This document shows positions 48,319 to 57,150 of a stretch of 64,000 nucleotides of DNA, one piece after another. The stretch spans positions 1 to 64,000 of the forward strand of contig DAOUJW010000026.1 in assembly GCA_034422115.1 (NCBI GenBank), given 5' to 3'. Origin of the DNA: DAOUJW01 sp034422115. GTDB lineage: Bacteria > Chloroflexota > Dehalococcoidia > Lucifugimonadales > UBA2985. The stretch's first letter is position 1. Every line of letters begins with the position of its first letter. The notes beneath the pieces are model-generated. The model was not told the origin of the DNA and ran no database searches. It was given only the letters and a program-made list of their open reading frames with translations. A program made the position numbers and the translations under genes.

Positions 48319-48885
48319 ATGAAGAAAGTCTATACGCCTCTGACCGATGAAGCCCTGGCCGACCTGAATATCGGCGAGCAGGTTCTTCTGACCGGGGTGA
48401 TATACACGGCCAGAGACGCCGCCCACCGACGCCTCCTTGAGGATATAGAGCGCGGCGAAGAGCCGCCCTTCGACCTCAAGGGCCAGATTGTATACTACGT
48501 GGGCCCAACGCCGCCGCGCCCCGGCGAGATCATCGGCTCTGCCGGGCCTACAACCGCCTACCGCATGGACCCCTTCACTCCCCGGATGCTGGAGCTTGGC
48601 ATAAAGGCCGCCATTGGCAAGGGTGGGAGGAGCAAGGAGGTGCGGGAGGCCTTTGTGAAGCACCACGCCGTCTACTTCGGGGCCATTGGCGGCTCAGGGG
48701 CATTCCTCTCCGGCGCAATCAAGAAGGTGGACATAGTTGCCTACGAAGACCTGGGCACCGAGGCCATACGCCGTCTGGAGGTTGAGGACTTCCCCGTCAT
48801 CGTGGTCAACGACACCCACGGCAACGACCTCTTGGAGCAGGGCAAGATGGAGTGGAAGCGGGAGGTCCCGGCAAAGGCTGATTAG
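48319..48885 (+). CDS. fumarate hydratase class I, beta subunit
   Basis: About 188 residues, C-terminal swivelling part of class I fumarase. Seen are LTGVIYTARDAAHRRLLE, YYVGPTPPRPGEIIGSAGPT, HAVYFGAIGGSGAFLS and DFPVIVVNDTHGNDLL. The ATG at 48319 is eight bases after GAGGAG; an ATG two codons earlier is too close to it. Completes the enzyme with the preceding gene. Confidence 0.92.
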   Translation: MKKVYTPLTDEALADLNIGEQVLLTGVIYTARDAAHRRLLEDIERGEEPPFDLKGQIVYYVGPTPPRPGEIIGSAGPTTAYRMDPFTPRMLELGIKAAIGKGGRSKEVREAFVKHHAVYFGAIGGSGAFLSGAIKKVDIVAYEDLGTEAIRRLEVEDFPVIVVNDTHGNDLLEQGKMEWKREVPAKAD

Positions 48886-49273
48886 CCGAGGTTCTCCGTC
48901 ATTCCGGCGGAAGCAGGAATGCAGGATCTCAGTCATGCAACTAGTAGACGCCTGCTCTCAGTTTGCAAAGACCCTTGTATAACTCCGGGCTTTATCCCAA
49001 ATAGGTTCACTCACTGTCATTCCGAACGTAGCGCAGCGAAGTGAGGAATCTTAAGGGGTTGCAAAGCAGGTCTACGGCACCTTGTAAGGAACACTTTAGA
49101 TTCCTCGCTGCGCTCGGAATGACATGAAATGGCGCTTCTGAGCAATTTTCGCAAAAATGTCTCTTTCCACGAGGACAAACTTCGTAGGGGTGGTCTATGA
49201 GATAGAACAAGAGGCCCAGCTCCTCATCCAGGAACGGGGCCTCTTCATTAGTCAGGTGTGAGCAGGGTAAGCC
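48886..49273. repeat. gene-free stretch: repeats and a convergent terminator
   Basis: 388 bases with no gene. 48898-48922 is a solo family B hairpin. 49016-49123 is a 108-bp element opening GTCATTCCGAACGTAGCGCA and closing with the inverted CTGCGCTCGGAATGAC, with TTTAGATTC inside, a sister of the element at 2900. 49209-49245 is a 9-bp perfect inverted repeat that may be the terminator. Confidence 0.7.
49209..49245 (-). terminator. hairpin terminator candidate after sdhE
   Basis: Arms AAGAGGCCC and GGGCCTCTT pair perfectly over nine bases. On the minus strand the hairpin is followed by GTTCTATC, only mildly T-rich. It lies between the convergent fumarase and succinate dehydrogenase operons and could serve both. 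Confidence 0.4.
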
Positions 49274-50158
49274 CTACACCTCCACAGCGACCCTTGTGAG
49301 CAGCTTGCCGGTGGATATAATGTGCTTGTTCAGCCCCATGCTCTTGGGGTCCATGCCCATCGCCAAGCCGACCATCTGAGGAAGGTGCAGAATGGGCAGG
49401 TCTATCTTCGTGCGCTTTGAAGCGGCCGCCGCGGGCTGGAAGCCGTCCAGGTTCAGGTGGCACAGGGGGCACGGGGTCACCATAGCGTCCGCGCCCAGGT
49501 CCTTGGCGTCCATCGTGTGATTCGCCACCATCGCAACGGAATTGGCCTCGTTTATCGTCAGAATGGGAAAGCCGCAGCACTTGGTCTTGCCTCTGAAGTC
49601 CACCACGTCTGCGCCAAGAATCTCTATGACTCGCTCAAGGGAGTCCTCCCGCTCCGGGTGCTCGTCAAAGCCAAGGGCGTTGGTGGGCCGGATGATATAG
49701 CAGCCGTAGAAGGGGGCCACCTTCATCCCCGACAGGGGCCTAGTGACGTACCCCTTGAGGTTCTCCAGGCCGATGTCCTCAACCAGAATCCAGAGCAGGT
49801 GCTTCACAACCACCGTGTTCTTGAACTCTAGGCCCTCCTCCGCCAGCGCGATGTTGATATCCGCCATGTACTCAGGGTCGTCCGTCAGGCGTTTGTGCGC
49901 CTGCGACATAGCGCCCTGGCAGGTGCTGCAGATGGTCATAATCGGCAGGCCCATTGCCTCCGCCATGGCGAAGGTGCGGGCGTTCAGGGTGTCTCCCAGC
50001 TTCTGGTTCTTCTCCTGGAGCACTCCTGCGCCGGTGCAGGACGCGCCCTCCATCACCTCAAGCTCCAGGCCCAGTCGCTCGCAGACGCTGACGGCTGAGG
50101 GGTAAAGCTCCGGGCAGCCGCCGCGTGAAACGCAACCGGGGAAAAAGGCGTATTTCAT
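49274..50158 (-). CDS. sdhE: succinate dehydrogenase subunit E-like protein with two CCG domains (HdrB family)
   Basis: 294 residues. Two cysteine-rich CCG domains as in heterodisulfide reductase HdrB. The first has FFPGCVSRGG, GASCTGAGVL and CSTCQG; the second has FYGCYIIRP, TKCCGFP and CPLCHLNLDG. In the SdhABE(F) type of succinate:quinone reductase this subunit replaces the usual cytochrome b membrane subunits and attaches the enzyme to the membrane. No SdhC/SdhD-like gene is present. The ATG overlaps the sdhB stop (ATGA), so the three genes form one operon. An HdrB of another complex is the alternative. Confidence 0.8.
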   Translation of the reverse strand: MKYAFFPGCVSRGGCPELYPSAVSVCERLGLELEVMEGASCTGAGVLQEKNQKLGDTLNARTFAMAEAMGLPIMTICSTCQGAMSQAHKRLTDDPEYMADINIALAEEGLEFKNTVVVKHLLWILVEDIGLENLKGYVTRPLSGMKVAPFYGCYIIRPTNALGFDEHPEREDSLERVIEILGADVVDFRGKTKCCGFPILTINEANSVAMVANHTMDAKDLGADAMVTPCPLCHLNLDGFQPAAAASKRTKIDLPILHLPQMVGLAMGMDPKSMGLNKHIISTGKLLTRVAVEV

Positions 50159-51108
50159 TTCTCTCTCTCCGCTCTATTGAAGATGCGCCTGACGTTCTCT
50201 GCGCCGGGGATGGACTTGTGGAAGGGGCTGGGCGCCTTGCCCCGGCGGAGTGCCCTGAGGGCCACCGGAATCATCCCGATCATTGCCTGAATGTCGAACA
50301 TGCTGAAGGTCCTCATGGGCAGCCTGAGCTCGTCCAGGCGGCCGCTGTGCTTCACCAGGTCTGAGAAGGCATCCGTGTGTCTCGCGCCGTTGTTATTGGT
50401 GAAGCCCGCCTCCATCGCCTTGTCGCGCAGCACCATGATGCGGTCCATTGGCGCAACGCCCTTGGGGCAGACCTGCACGCACTCCATGCAGCGGGTGCAG
50501 TCCCAAATGCCCCCGTACTGGCTGTACTTGCCAAGCCGCTCCTTGTCGGCGTCGTCCCTGGGGTCGCCTACGAAGCGATAGGCTTTCGCGAGGGCAGCGG
50601 GGCCAAGGAAGTTCCGGTCGACCTCCAGCACCGTGCAGTCCGACGAGCACGCGCCGCACATGATGCAACTCATCACGCCGGTGAGGTGGAGCATGTCTTC
50701 GCCGGGAGCGATGTACTCCTCCTCCGGCTCGGGGCCTTCCGGCTGTAGCCACGGCTGCACCGCCCTGACCCTGTCCCAGAAGGGCTTCATGTCCGACACC
50801 AGGTCCTTCACGACGGGCAGATTGCCCATCGGCTCCACCGTGACGTGGTGGTCTTTGGGCGCAACGTCCGTTATCTTGGTGTTGCAGGCCAGCTTGGCGT
50901 GGCCGTTGACCCGCATGGAACAGGAGCCGCAGATGGCGGCGCGGCAGGAGCACCGGAGCGCCAGGCTGCCGTCCACCTCCTCCCTCACCTTGATGAGGGC
51001 GTCCAGTACGGTCACGTAGTCCTCAACCTCCAGGTTGTACTCCTGGAAGTAAGGCTCCTTGCTCTCCGCCTCAGGGTTGAACCGCTTTACCTTAAGGGTT
51101 ACTTCCAT
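50155..51108 (-). CDS. sdhB: succinate dehydrogenase/fumarate reductase iron-sulfur subunit
   Basis: 317 residues. N-terminal 2Fe-2S ferredoxin domain with CSCRAAICGSCSM and a later Cys. The C-terminal domain has CIMCGACSSDC and CTRCMECVQVCP for the other clusters. The third motif has the full four-Cys pattern CxxCxxCxxxCP. Transfers electrons between the flavoprotein and SdhE. The C-terminal extension after residue 235 is longer than in the E. coli protein. Lies 115 bases after sdhA. Confidence 0.92.
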   Translation of the reverse strand: MEVTLKVKRFNPEAESKEPYFQEYNLEVEDYVTVLDALIKVREEVDGSLALRCSCRAAICGSCSMRVNGHAKLACNTKITDVAPKDHHVTVEPMGNLPVVKDLVSDMKPFWDRVRAVQPWLQPEGPEPEEEYIAPGEDMLHLTGVMSCIMCGACSSDCTVLEVDRNFLGPAALAKAYRFVGDPRDDADKERLGKYSQYGGIWDCTRCMECVQVCPKGVAPMDRIMVLRDKAMEAGFTNNNGARHTDAFSDLVKHSGRLDELRLPMRTFSMFDIQAMIGMIPVALRALRRGKAPSPFHKSIPGAENVRRIFNRAEREK

Positions 51109-51223
51109 TACAGGCCCTCCTGTAGAAGAGGCTGACTCTCGTAGCGGAGAGTCCCCGGTTGTATGCAGATATGGGTGTGACGCATTGGAGCGATGGACGG
51201 GGTATTGCGCTTGGCGGCCACCG

Positions 51224-52900
51224 CTAGTAGGACCTGACCTGCGGCTGCCACTGGGTTACGGTGACGGGCGTATACTCCAGCTTTGGCCCGTCCGGGGTGT
51301 ATTGCACGGCGATGTGCTTGATCCAGTTCTCGTCGTCCCTCTCCGGCTTCTCCAGGAGGAAGTGCGCGCCGCGGCTCTCCTTCCGCTCTAGGGCGCTGAT
51401 GGCGATGGTCTCGGCGCAGTCCAGCATGAAGCCAAGCTCCAGGGTGAAAATCAGGTTGGTGTTGAATATGCTGCCCTTGTCCTGCACGGGGACGCTCCGG
51501 AACCTGTCCTGTAACTCAACCAGCTTGCTCCGGGCCGTCTGCATGCCCTCCGCCGTGCGGAACACGGCCACGTGCTCGTTCATTGTCACGCCCATCTCGT
51601 AGCGAATCCTGGCGGGCGTGTCGCCGTTGTCATCCCTGGCGAGCAGGTCCTTGACCAGGTTCTCGTCTACCGACAGCCTGGTCTCCGATACGCCCCTGTC
51701 AGGCGTCTCCTGCGCGTATATGGCCGCCGCCTCTCCGGACCTGCGCCCGAAGACGATGGTGTCCAGCAGTGAGTTGGCCCCCAGCCGATTGCCTCCGTGG
51801 ACGCTGACGCAGGCGCACTCGCCCGCGGCGTACAGCCCAGGCACAACAGTCGCGCCGTCAATGTCCGTCTTGACGCCGCCCATCTGGTAGTGCATCCCCG
51901 GTCGCACGGGAACGGGCTGCTCGGCCAGATCTATGCCCAGGAAGTCCATCGAGACCTCGTTGATGTACTGGAGCCGCTCGTGTATCTTCTCGCGGCCCAG
52001 GTGCCGGAGGTCCAGCAGGACGCAGCCGTCGATGTCTCTTCCGGCGTTGATCTCAGTCTGCTCGGCGCGGGAGACCACGTCCCGGGAGGCAAGCTCCAGC
52101 ATGTTGGGAGCGTACCCCTCCATGAACCGCTCTCCCTTGGAGTTGAGAAGGTATGCCCCCTCGCCCCTGGCGGCCTCCGTGATGAGGACGCCGTTGCTCT
52201 TGAGGGTGGTGGGATGGTACTGCACCATCTCCATGTCCATGAGAGGCGCTCCGACGCGGTAGGCAAGCGCCATGCCGTCGCCGGTGCATATCAGGGCGTT
52301 GGTGGTCGGCTCGAAGGCGCGCCCCAGGCCTCCGGCGGCCATTATCACGGCCTTGGCCTTGATGACCTCCAGCTTGCCGGTCATCAGGTCCATCGCAACC
52401 GCCCCCCTGCACTCCCCGTCCTCCATGACCAGGGAGGTCACAAACCACTCCTCGTACACGCGGATGCCGGCCTTCAGAATCTGCTCGTACATGACGTGGA
52501 GCATGGCCTGGCCCGTAAAGTCGGCGACGAAGAAGGTCCTGGCCCTCTGCTGGCCGCCGAAGTTGCGGGTGCCCAGGTGCCCCGTCTCGTCTCGATTGAA
52601 GATGACGCCCATGTGCTCCTGCTCAATGATGGCCTGTCCGGCCTCCTGGCACATTATCTCGATGGCGTCCTGGTCTCCCAGGTAGTCGCTGCCCTTGACC
52701 GTCTCAAAGGCGTGCTCCTCCCAGTTGTCTCCCCGGTGAGTGAGGGCCGCGTTGATGCCGCCCTGGGCGGCGTTGGAATGGCTGCGAACGGGGTGAACCT
52801 TGGTGGCGACAGCTACGTCGGCTCCCTTGTCGCTGGCGGCCAGCGCAGCCCGCAGACCCGCCAGGCCCGCCCCTATCACCAGGACATCGTGTCCCAGCAT
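51224..52900 (-). CDS. sdhA: succinate dehydrogenase/fumarate reductase flavoprotein subunit
   Basis: 558 residues. FAD-binding DVLVIGAGLAGLRAALAASD at the N-terminus. RSHSNAAQGGINAAL contains the His expected to hold FAD covalently. The dicarboxylate site shows YHPTTLKSNGVLITEAARGE, and the C-terminus has the FAD-stacking segment SVHGGNRLGANSLLDTIVFG. Oxidises succinate to fumarate or the reverse. The direction cannot be told from sequence. First gene of the sdhA-sdhB-sdhE operon. Confidence 0.93.
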   Translation of the reverse strand: MLGHDVLVIGAGLAGLRAALAASDKGADVAVATKVHPVRSHSNAAQGGINAALTHRGDNWEEHAFETVKGSDYLGDQDAIEIMCQEAGQAIIEQEHMGVIFNRDETGHLGTRNFGGQQRARTFFVADFTGQAMLHVMYEQILKAGIRVYEEWFVTSLVMEDGECRGAVAMDLMTGKLEVIKAKAVIMAAGGLGRAFEPTTNALICTGDGMALAYRVGAPLMDMEMVQYHPTTLKSNGVLITEAARGEGAYLLNSKGERFMEGYAPNMLELASRDVVSRAEQTEINAGRDIDGCVLLDLRHLGREKIHERLQYINEVSMDFLGIDLAEQPVPVRPGMHYQMGGVKTDIDGATVVPGLYAAGECACVSVHGGNRLGANSLLDTIVFGRRSGEAAAIYAQETPDRGVSETRLSVDENLVKDLLARDDNGDTPARIRYEMGVTMNEHVAVFRTAEGMQTARSKLVELQDRFRSVPVQDKGSIFNTNLIFTLELGFMLDCAETIAISALERKESRGAHFLLEKPERDDENWIKHIAVQYTPDGPKLEYTPVTVTQWQPQVRSY

Positions 52901-52962
52901 GGCTAGACCCTCCTCATTTCCTGCGAAAAATCACCATAGACTATATCAAATAGTGAAGGATT

Positions 52963-53502
52963 TTACAATGAGTTGCCGTACATGTGGATAGCCATCAGGA
53001 GCGCAGAGATGGACTTGGCGTCCTGTATTTCTCCTGAGCGGATAAGCTCCGGCGTCTCGCTTAGGGGAACGGGAACAACCTCTATGTTCTCGTCCTCGTC
53101 CGGCGGCAGTGACGCCTCGGTCAGGTCTGTGGCGATGAAGGCGTGCATGTATTCCGTGCAGAAGCCCGGGGCCATCCAGAAGCCGGGCATCTCCAGGAGC
53201 CTGCCCGGAACGTAGCCTATCTCCTCCTGTAGCTCCCGGCGCACCCCCTCCTCAGGCGACTCGCCCTCCTCCAGGCCGCCGGCCGGGGCCTCCAGAAGGG
53301 CCTTCTCCGGCGGCTTGCGGTACTGCCGCACCAGGATCGCCCGCCCCTGGTCGTCGATGGGCACAACAACCACCGACGCGCCGTGCTCCACAATCTCGCG
53401 CTGGGACGTTCCGCCGTTGGGCAGACTGATGGTGTCCACCCTTACGCCGATTATCCTGCCGTCGTAGACGCGTCGGCTCTCTATGGTCGGTTCATCCAGC
53501 AT
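52963..53502 (-). CDS. NUDIX hydrolase, ADP-ribose pyrophosphatase-like
   Basis: 179 residues with a full Nudix box at about residue 76: GGLEEGESPEEGVRREL followed by QEEIGY. AGGL just before it, and VRQYRKPPEKALLEAPAGG, match the ADP-ribose pyrophosphatase group, as does the late Glu-rich stretch (PPDEDENIEV). Probably hydrolyses ADP-ribose or a similar nucleotide-sugar. Seven bases downstream of the NAD kinase gene, a sensible NAD-metabolism pairing. Confidence 0.88.
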   Translation of the reverse strand: MLDEPTIESRRVYDGRIIGVRVDTISLPNGGTSQREIVEHGASVVVVPIDDQGRAILVRQYRKPPEKALLEAPAGGLEEGESPEEGVRRELQEEIGYVPGRLLEMPGFWMAPGFCTEYMHAFIATDLTEASLPPDEDENIEVVPVPLSETPELIRSGEIQDAKSISALLMAIHMYGNSL

Positions 53503-53509
53503 ATGGCTC

Positions 53510-54385
53510 CTAGGTGACGGACGTTACCCGCGGCGTGGTGGAGCGGAAGTCCGGGCTGAGGCGCTCCGTGAGTTGGGCGTAGAACCGGTTTGGAGGCCCG
53601 GAACGCAGGAACGTGGCGGTGTGGGGGCCCCTCTCTATGTGAACGACTGTGCCCGGCTCCAGAGGCACGTCCATCCGCCCGTCGACGCTGAGCATTGCCT
53701 GGTAGTCGGAGCGAAGGACGACGTCGACCACGGAGTCTGGCGAAAGCACGACGGGCGTGTGCAGCCCCAGGTGGGTTGCGACGGGGTTGATCAGCAGGTC
53801 GCGGGACTGGGGGTGCAGTATGGGGCCGCCCGCCGATATGGAGTACCCGGTGCTGCCCGTGGCCGTGGCCACGATAACGCCGTCGGCGCGGTACGTGGTG
53901 AACAGCGCCCCGTCGATGTGCACCTCAAGATGGACCACCCTGGAAAGGGTGTCGCGCCCCACGACCATGTCGTTGAGGGCGTGGAATGTCTGCTCCGTCT
54001 CATCGGCTGTGCCTCCGGGAGACAGCCTGGCCTGGAGCATGGAGCGCTCCTCCACCCACACGCTGCCGTCCAGGTAGTCCCCTATCCTGTCCACGGCCTC
54101 ATCCGCCTTCAGCTCCGTCATAAATCCGACCCGTCCCAGGTTCACGCCCACGATGGGTATGCCGTTGGGAGCGGCCATCTGCGCCGCCCAGAGAATGGTG
54201 CCGTCGCCGCCCACGGTGATGATGAGGGACGTGTCGGCGGGTGGCGGGGCAGCCGCGACCTTGGCCATGGGAATCACCCAGGGGTTTGTCAATGCGCCCA
54301 GCTTCTCCGCCAGCTGGCGGGCAAGGGGCTCCGCCTGGGGCACGCGGGGGTTGTATACAATGCCGACGTTCTTTGGGCTACTCAT
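53510..54385 (-). CDS. nadK: NAD kinase
   Basis: 291 residues; phosphorylates NAD to NADP. Signature GGDGTILWAAQ (with the catalytic Asp), VNLGRVGFMTEL, LNDMVVGRD, and the conserved ATATGSTGYSISAGGP near the centre, then HTPVVLSPDS. Start at ATG 54385. It forms a two-gene operon with the downstream NUDIX gene. Confidence 0.93.
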   Translation of the reverse strand: MSSPKNVGIVYNPRVPQAEPLARQLAEKLGALTNPWVIPMAKVAAAPPPADTSLIITVGGDGTILWAAQMAAPNGIPIVGVNLGRVGFMTELKADEAVDRIGDYLDGSVWVEERSMLQARLSPGGTADETEQTFHALNDMVVGRDTLSRVVHLEVHIDGALFTTYRADGVIVATATGSTGYSISAGGPILHPQSRDLLINPVATHLGLHTPVVLSPDSVVDVVLRSDYQAMLSVDGRMDVPLEPGTVVHIERGPHTATFLRSGPPNRFYAQLTERLSPDFRSTTPRVTSVT

Positions 54386-54491
54386 CGCAGCCCCTTCCCT
54401 GGAGAATGCGTCGTGTACGTCCGTACAGGGTAGTCTGATTCAGACATCGGCAAGGGCAAGTCTAGCACCGCGCCTGTGGGGTGTCAACGAG

Positions 54492-54635
54492 ATGTACCAG
54501 CTCCGAGAGTCCCTTACCGGAAACGACGTGCCGCTTGAACGCGTTGATCAAATCCTTGACACTCTTACGCCCTGGGTGCTAGCGTATGGACATACCAGAA
54601 GCAGGAAGATGCTGGAGAGTGTTCCGAGACCATGA
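54492..54635 (+). CDS. small open reading frame, 47 residues
   Basis: ATG at 54492 with GGGGTG eight bases upstream. It encodes MYQLRESLTGNDVPLERVD then QILDTLTPWVLAYGHTRSRK, ending TGA at 54635. Its end overlaps the following membrane-protein frame by about 50 bases, which would allow coupled translation. No family recognised; may be a gene fragment. Low confidence. Confidence 0.3.
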   Translation: MYQLRESLTGNDVPLERVDQILDTLTPWVLAYGHTRSRKMLESVPRP

Positions 54636-54993
54636 TGCCAGGTATCTCGTGCTATCGGTGTTCATCGCTACGTGTGTATGTGGAGTCACACTGTGGCATG
54701 AAATATGGGTCGCTGATTCGGACTCCACTATAGAAACAACTTTAGCTATTGGGCAAGGCATAAGTGCAGCAGTTGCAATTGCCATATTCATTCTAGCTTG
54801 GTGGGAGGTCATTATGGTTATTGCGCGAAGAATCAACGAAAGACGTGATAAAGAAATCCGCGAAGAGGGGCGCGAAGAGGGGCGCGAAGAGACTACCGGT
54901 GAGTGGACTGCATGGTTGAAGAGGTTGCGTGAGGCGCAGAAGGAAGGCCGAGAGTTCACTGAGCCAGCGCCCTCAGAGAAAGCGGAAAGCTGA
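54586..54993 (+). CDS. small two-helix membrane protein with charged repeat tail
   Basis: 135 residues. Two hydrophobic segments (about 20-39 and 55-77) are followed by a highly charged helix with the repeat REEGREEGREE. The DNA there (54859-54891) is 2.75 tandem copies of a 12-base unit CGCGAAGAGGGG, so repeat number may vary. The ATG lacks a good ribosome site, and translation may be coupled to the small frame before it. AT-richer than its neighbours. Family not recognised. Confidence 0.6.
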   Translation: MDIPEAGRCWRVFRDHDARYLVLSVFIATCVCGVTLWHEIWVADSDSTIETTLAIGQGISAAVAIAIFILAWWEVIMVIARRINERRDKEIREEGREEGREETTGEWTAWLKRLREAQKEGREFTEPAPSEKAES

Positions 54994-55217
54994 CAAACAG
55001 ATCCCTCAATCTCTGGTTGAGTCTTCAGCGTCTGGCATTGAGCCAGGCGCTTTTGTTCCATAAGGGCGAGCCGTTGCGCAAATGTCAGCTTCTGGCATCT
55101 TATCCGAGTGTTGAATTTCAAACTGAGGCGCTACCTGCTGGACAGCCCTGATGCCCAATGCTACATTAAAAGGCAGTTGAATACCGCAGGAAGTCTACTC
55201 CCGGAGGACGCGGCCAA

Positions 55218-55637
55218 ATGCTTGAAAGACAAACACCCGAAGCGGCCTTCAGGCCTTTCCTGAAAATCAACGGCTGCGACGTGTGCGAGAACTTCGAGTG
55301 GCACGCCAACCTGCACGTGGTGGCCCGCTACGTCAGCCGCGACGAGTTCAACCGCTTGCACCTGGTCAAAGAGGAGTGGACCGAGAACGTGAGGATGGAC
55401 GTCACCCACTCGGTCACCACGCGAATCAGCCCCGGCTCCCCCGCGCAGTGGGACGACAGCTACCGACATCAGCCCCTCTACCCTCACGTCATGGAGGGGC
55501 CTTACACCGTCTACAAATTCGCCGAGGACGATGGGCAGGTGGCCGTCGAGTTTGCCCGCGCGTTCGGCGCGGAGCTGATCACCCACGAAGAACTGCTGGC
55601 TAAGGTTGCTGTGCCGGGTGAGTCGGAGCAGGGCTAG
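55218..55637 (+). CDS. conserved-looking cytosolic protein of unknown function
   Basis: 139 residues, no membrane helix or signal peptide. Notable features are KINGCDVCENFEWHANLHVV with a CxxC pair, and a C-terminal segment VAVEFARAFGAELITHEELL resembling a small alpha/beta domain. Codon use matches the high-GC genome, supporting a real gene. Convergent with nuoN, 12 bases apart. I do not recognise the family. Confidence 0.6.
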   Translation: MLERQTPEAAFRPFLKINGCDVCENFEWHANLHVVARYVSRDEFNRLHLVKEEWTENVRMDVTHSVTTRISPGSPAQWDDSYRHQPLYPHVMEGPYTVYKFAEDDGQVAVEFARAFGAELITHEELLAKVAVPGESEQG

Positions 55638-55649
55638 GCGCACTGAGGC

Positions 55650-57137
55650 TTACAGGAACAAGACCGCCGCTGCCGTTTCCGCGAAGTCGATCAGCGGCCC
55701 CGGGAAGATTCCCAGCGCCAGGATGCCTATGGCGGAGACGTACAGGGCCACCTGCGGCACGTAGGCCGTCGTGACCCGCTCCTCCGACTCCGGCCTCTCC
55801 ATGTACATGGTCCTGATGACCTTGACGTAGTAGTAGGCGGAGAGGACGCTGTTTACCACTCCCACCACCACCAGCCACACCAGGTCGCTCTTGACGGCTG
55901 CGCTGAACAGGTACAGCTTGCCCATGAAGCCCGCGGTCGGCGGGATGCCGGTGAGGGAGATGAGGGAGAAGGCTAGAATCAGCGCCAGGATCGGGGCCCT
56001 TCGCCCCATGCCCGCAAAGCTGCTGATGAGGTCGCTGCCCGTCCGGCTGGAGATGGCGATAATCGCAAAGAAGGCGGCCAGGTTGGTCACGGCGTATGCG
56101 CCCAGATAGAAGAGGATGCTGCTTGGGCCGATGGGGGTCTCCCCTTCCGGCACCCTGGCTGCGATGGCCGCCAGACCCACCATAAGGTAGCCGGCCTGGG
56201 CGATGGTGCTGTACGCCAGCATCCGCTTGATGTTGCTCTGAGCAATGGCCACCAGGTTGCCAACGGTCATGGACAGCGCGCTGAGGGCGGCAAAGAGGAC
56301 GCCCCAGTCCACGCTAATCTCGCCGAAGGCCAGGTAGAACACCCTGAGTATGACCGCGAAGCCGGCCGCTTTGCTTGCCACGGACAGGTACGCCGTGATG
56401 GGCGTGGGAGAGCCTTCGTACACGTCCGGCACCCACATCTGGAAGGGCACCGAGGATATCTTGAACCCGAAGCCCGCCACTATGAGTATCACGCCCAGGA
56501 ACAGAGCGGGGCTGCCAAAGGACGCGTCGGGGTCCATTGAGGAGCCCAGCCGCTCGAATATCTCCGGCAGATGGGTTGTTCCCGTGAACCCGAAGGTCAG
56601 CACAAGGCCGTACAGGAGCACGGCGGAGCTCATCGCGCTGAGAAGCAGGAACTTCACCCCGGCCTCGCTGGAGCGGGAGTCCCGCAGGAAGGCGGCCAGG
56701 GCGGCCAGTGGCAGCGCCGTAAGCTCCAGGGCTATGTATATGGAGATAAGCTCCGTGGTCGCCGCCAGGAGCATCATGCCGCCGGCGGAGAACACCATCA
56801 GGCCGTAGTATTCGCCCTGGTAGTGCCTCATCCGGGAGACGTAGTCCACGGAGGACATGATGACCAGGGCCAGGACGCCAATCACAAGGAACTTGAAGAA
56901 CAGGGCGAACTTGTCGACAACCAGGGTGCCGAATATGCCCGTCATCTGCTCGTTGGGCTCCCCGCTCAGGTCGCCGAAGAGGGCGATGCTGAAGGCCAGG
57001 GGTACCGCGAGTCCCGCAACGGCCAGGGCCGCCAGCACGCCCTTGCGCTCTATGACAAGGTCAAGGAGGATAATCACCAGACCTATGCTTGCCAGAGAGA
57101 GCTCCGGAGACAGGAGATATACGTCGTGGAGTGTCAT
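55650..57137 (-). CDS. nuoN: NADH-quinone oxidoreductase subunit N
   Basis: 495 residues, about 14 membrane helices; antiporter-like proton-pumping subunit of complex I. Conserved ALELTALPLAALAAFLRDS carries the key Glu and YSTIAQAGYLMVGLAA is typical. A Lys in VASKAAGFAVILRV fits the broken-helix channel. Last gene of the nuo operon. Confidence 0.95.
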   Translation of the reverse strand: MTLHDVYLLSPELSLASIGLVIILLDLVIERKGVLAALAVAGLAVPLAFSIALFGDLSGEPNEQMTGIFGTLVVDKFALFFKFLVIGVLALVIMSSVDYVSRMRHYQGEYYGLMVFSAGGMMLLAATTELISIYIALELTALPLAALAAFLRDSRSSEAGVKFLLLSAMSSAVLLYGLVLTFGFTGTTHLPEIFERLGSSMDPDASFGSPALFLGVILIVAGFGFKISSVPFQMWVPDVYEGSPTPITAYLSVASKAAGFAVILRVFYLAFGEISVDWGVLFAALSALSMTVGNLVAIAQSNIKRMLAYSTIAQAGYLMVGLAAIAARVPEGETPIGPSSILFYLGAYAVTNLAAFFAIIAISSRTGSDLISSFAGMGRRAPILALILAFSLISLTGIPPTAGFMGKLYLFSAAVKSDLVWLVVVGVVNSVLSAYYYVKVIRTMYMERPESEERVTTAYVPQVALYVSAIGILALGIFPGPLIDFAETAAAVLFL

Positions 57138-57150
57138 GGCGTGGTCACCT

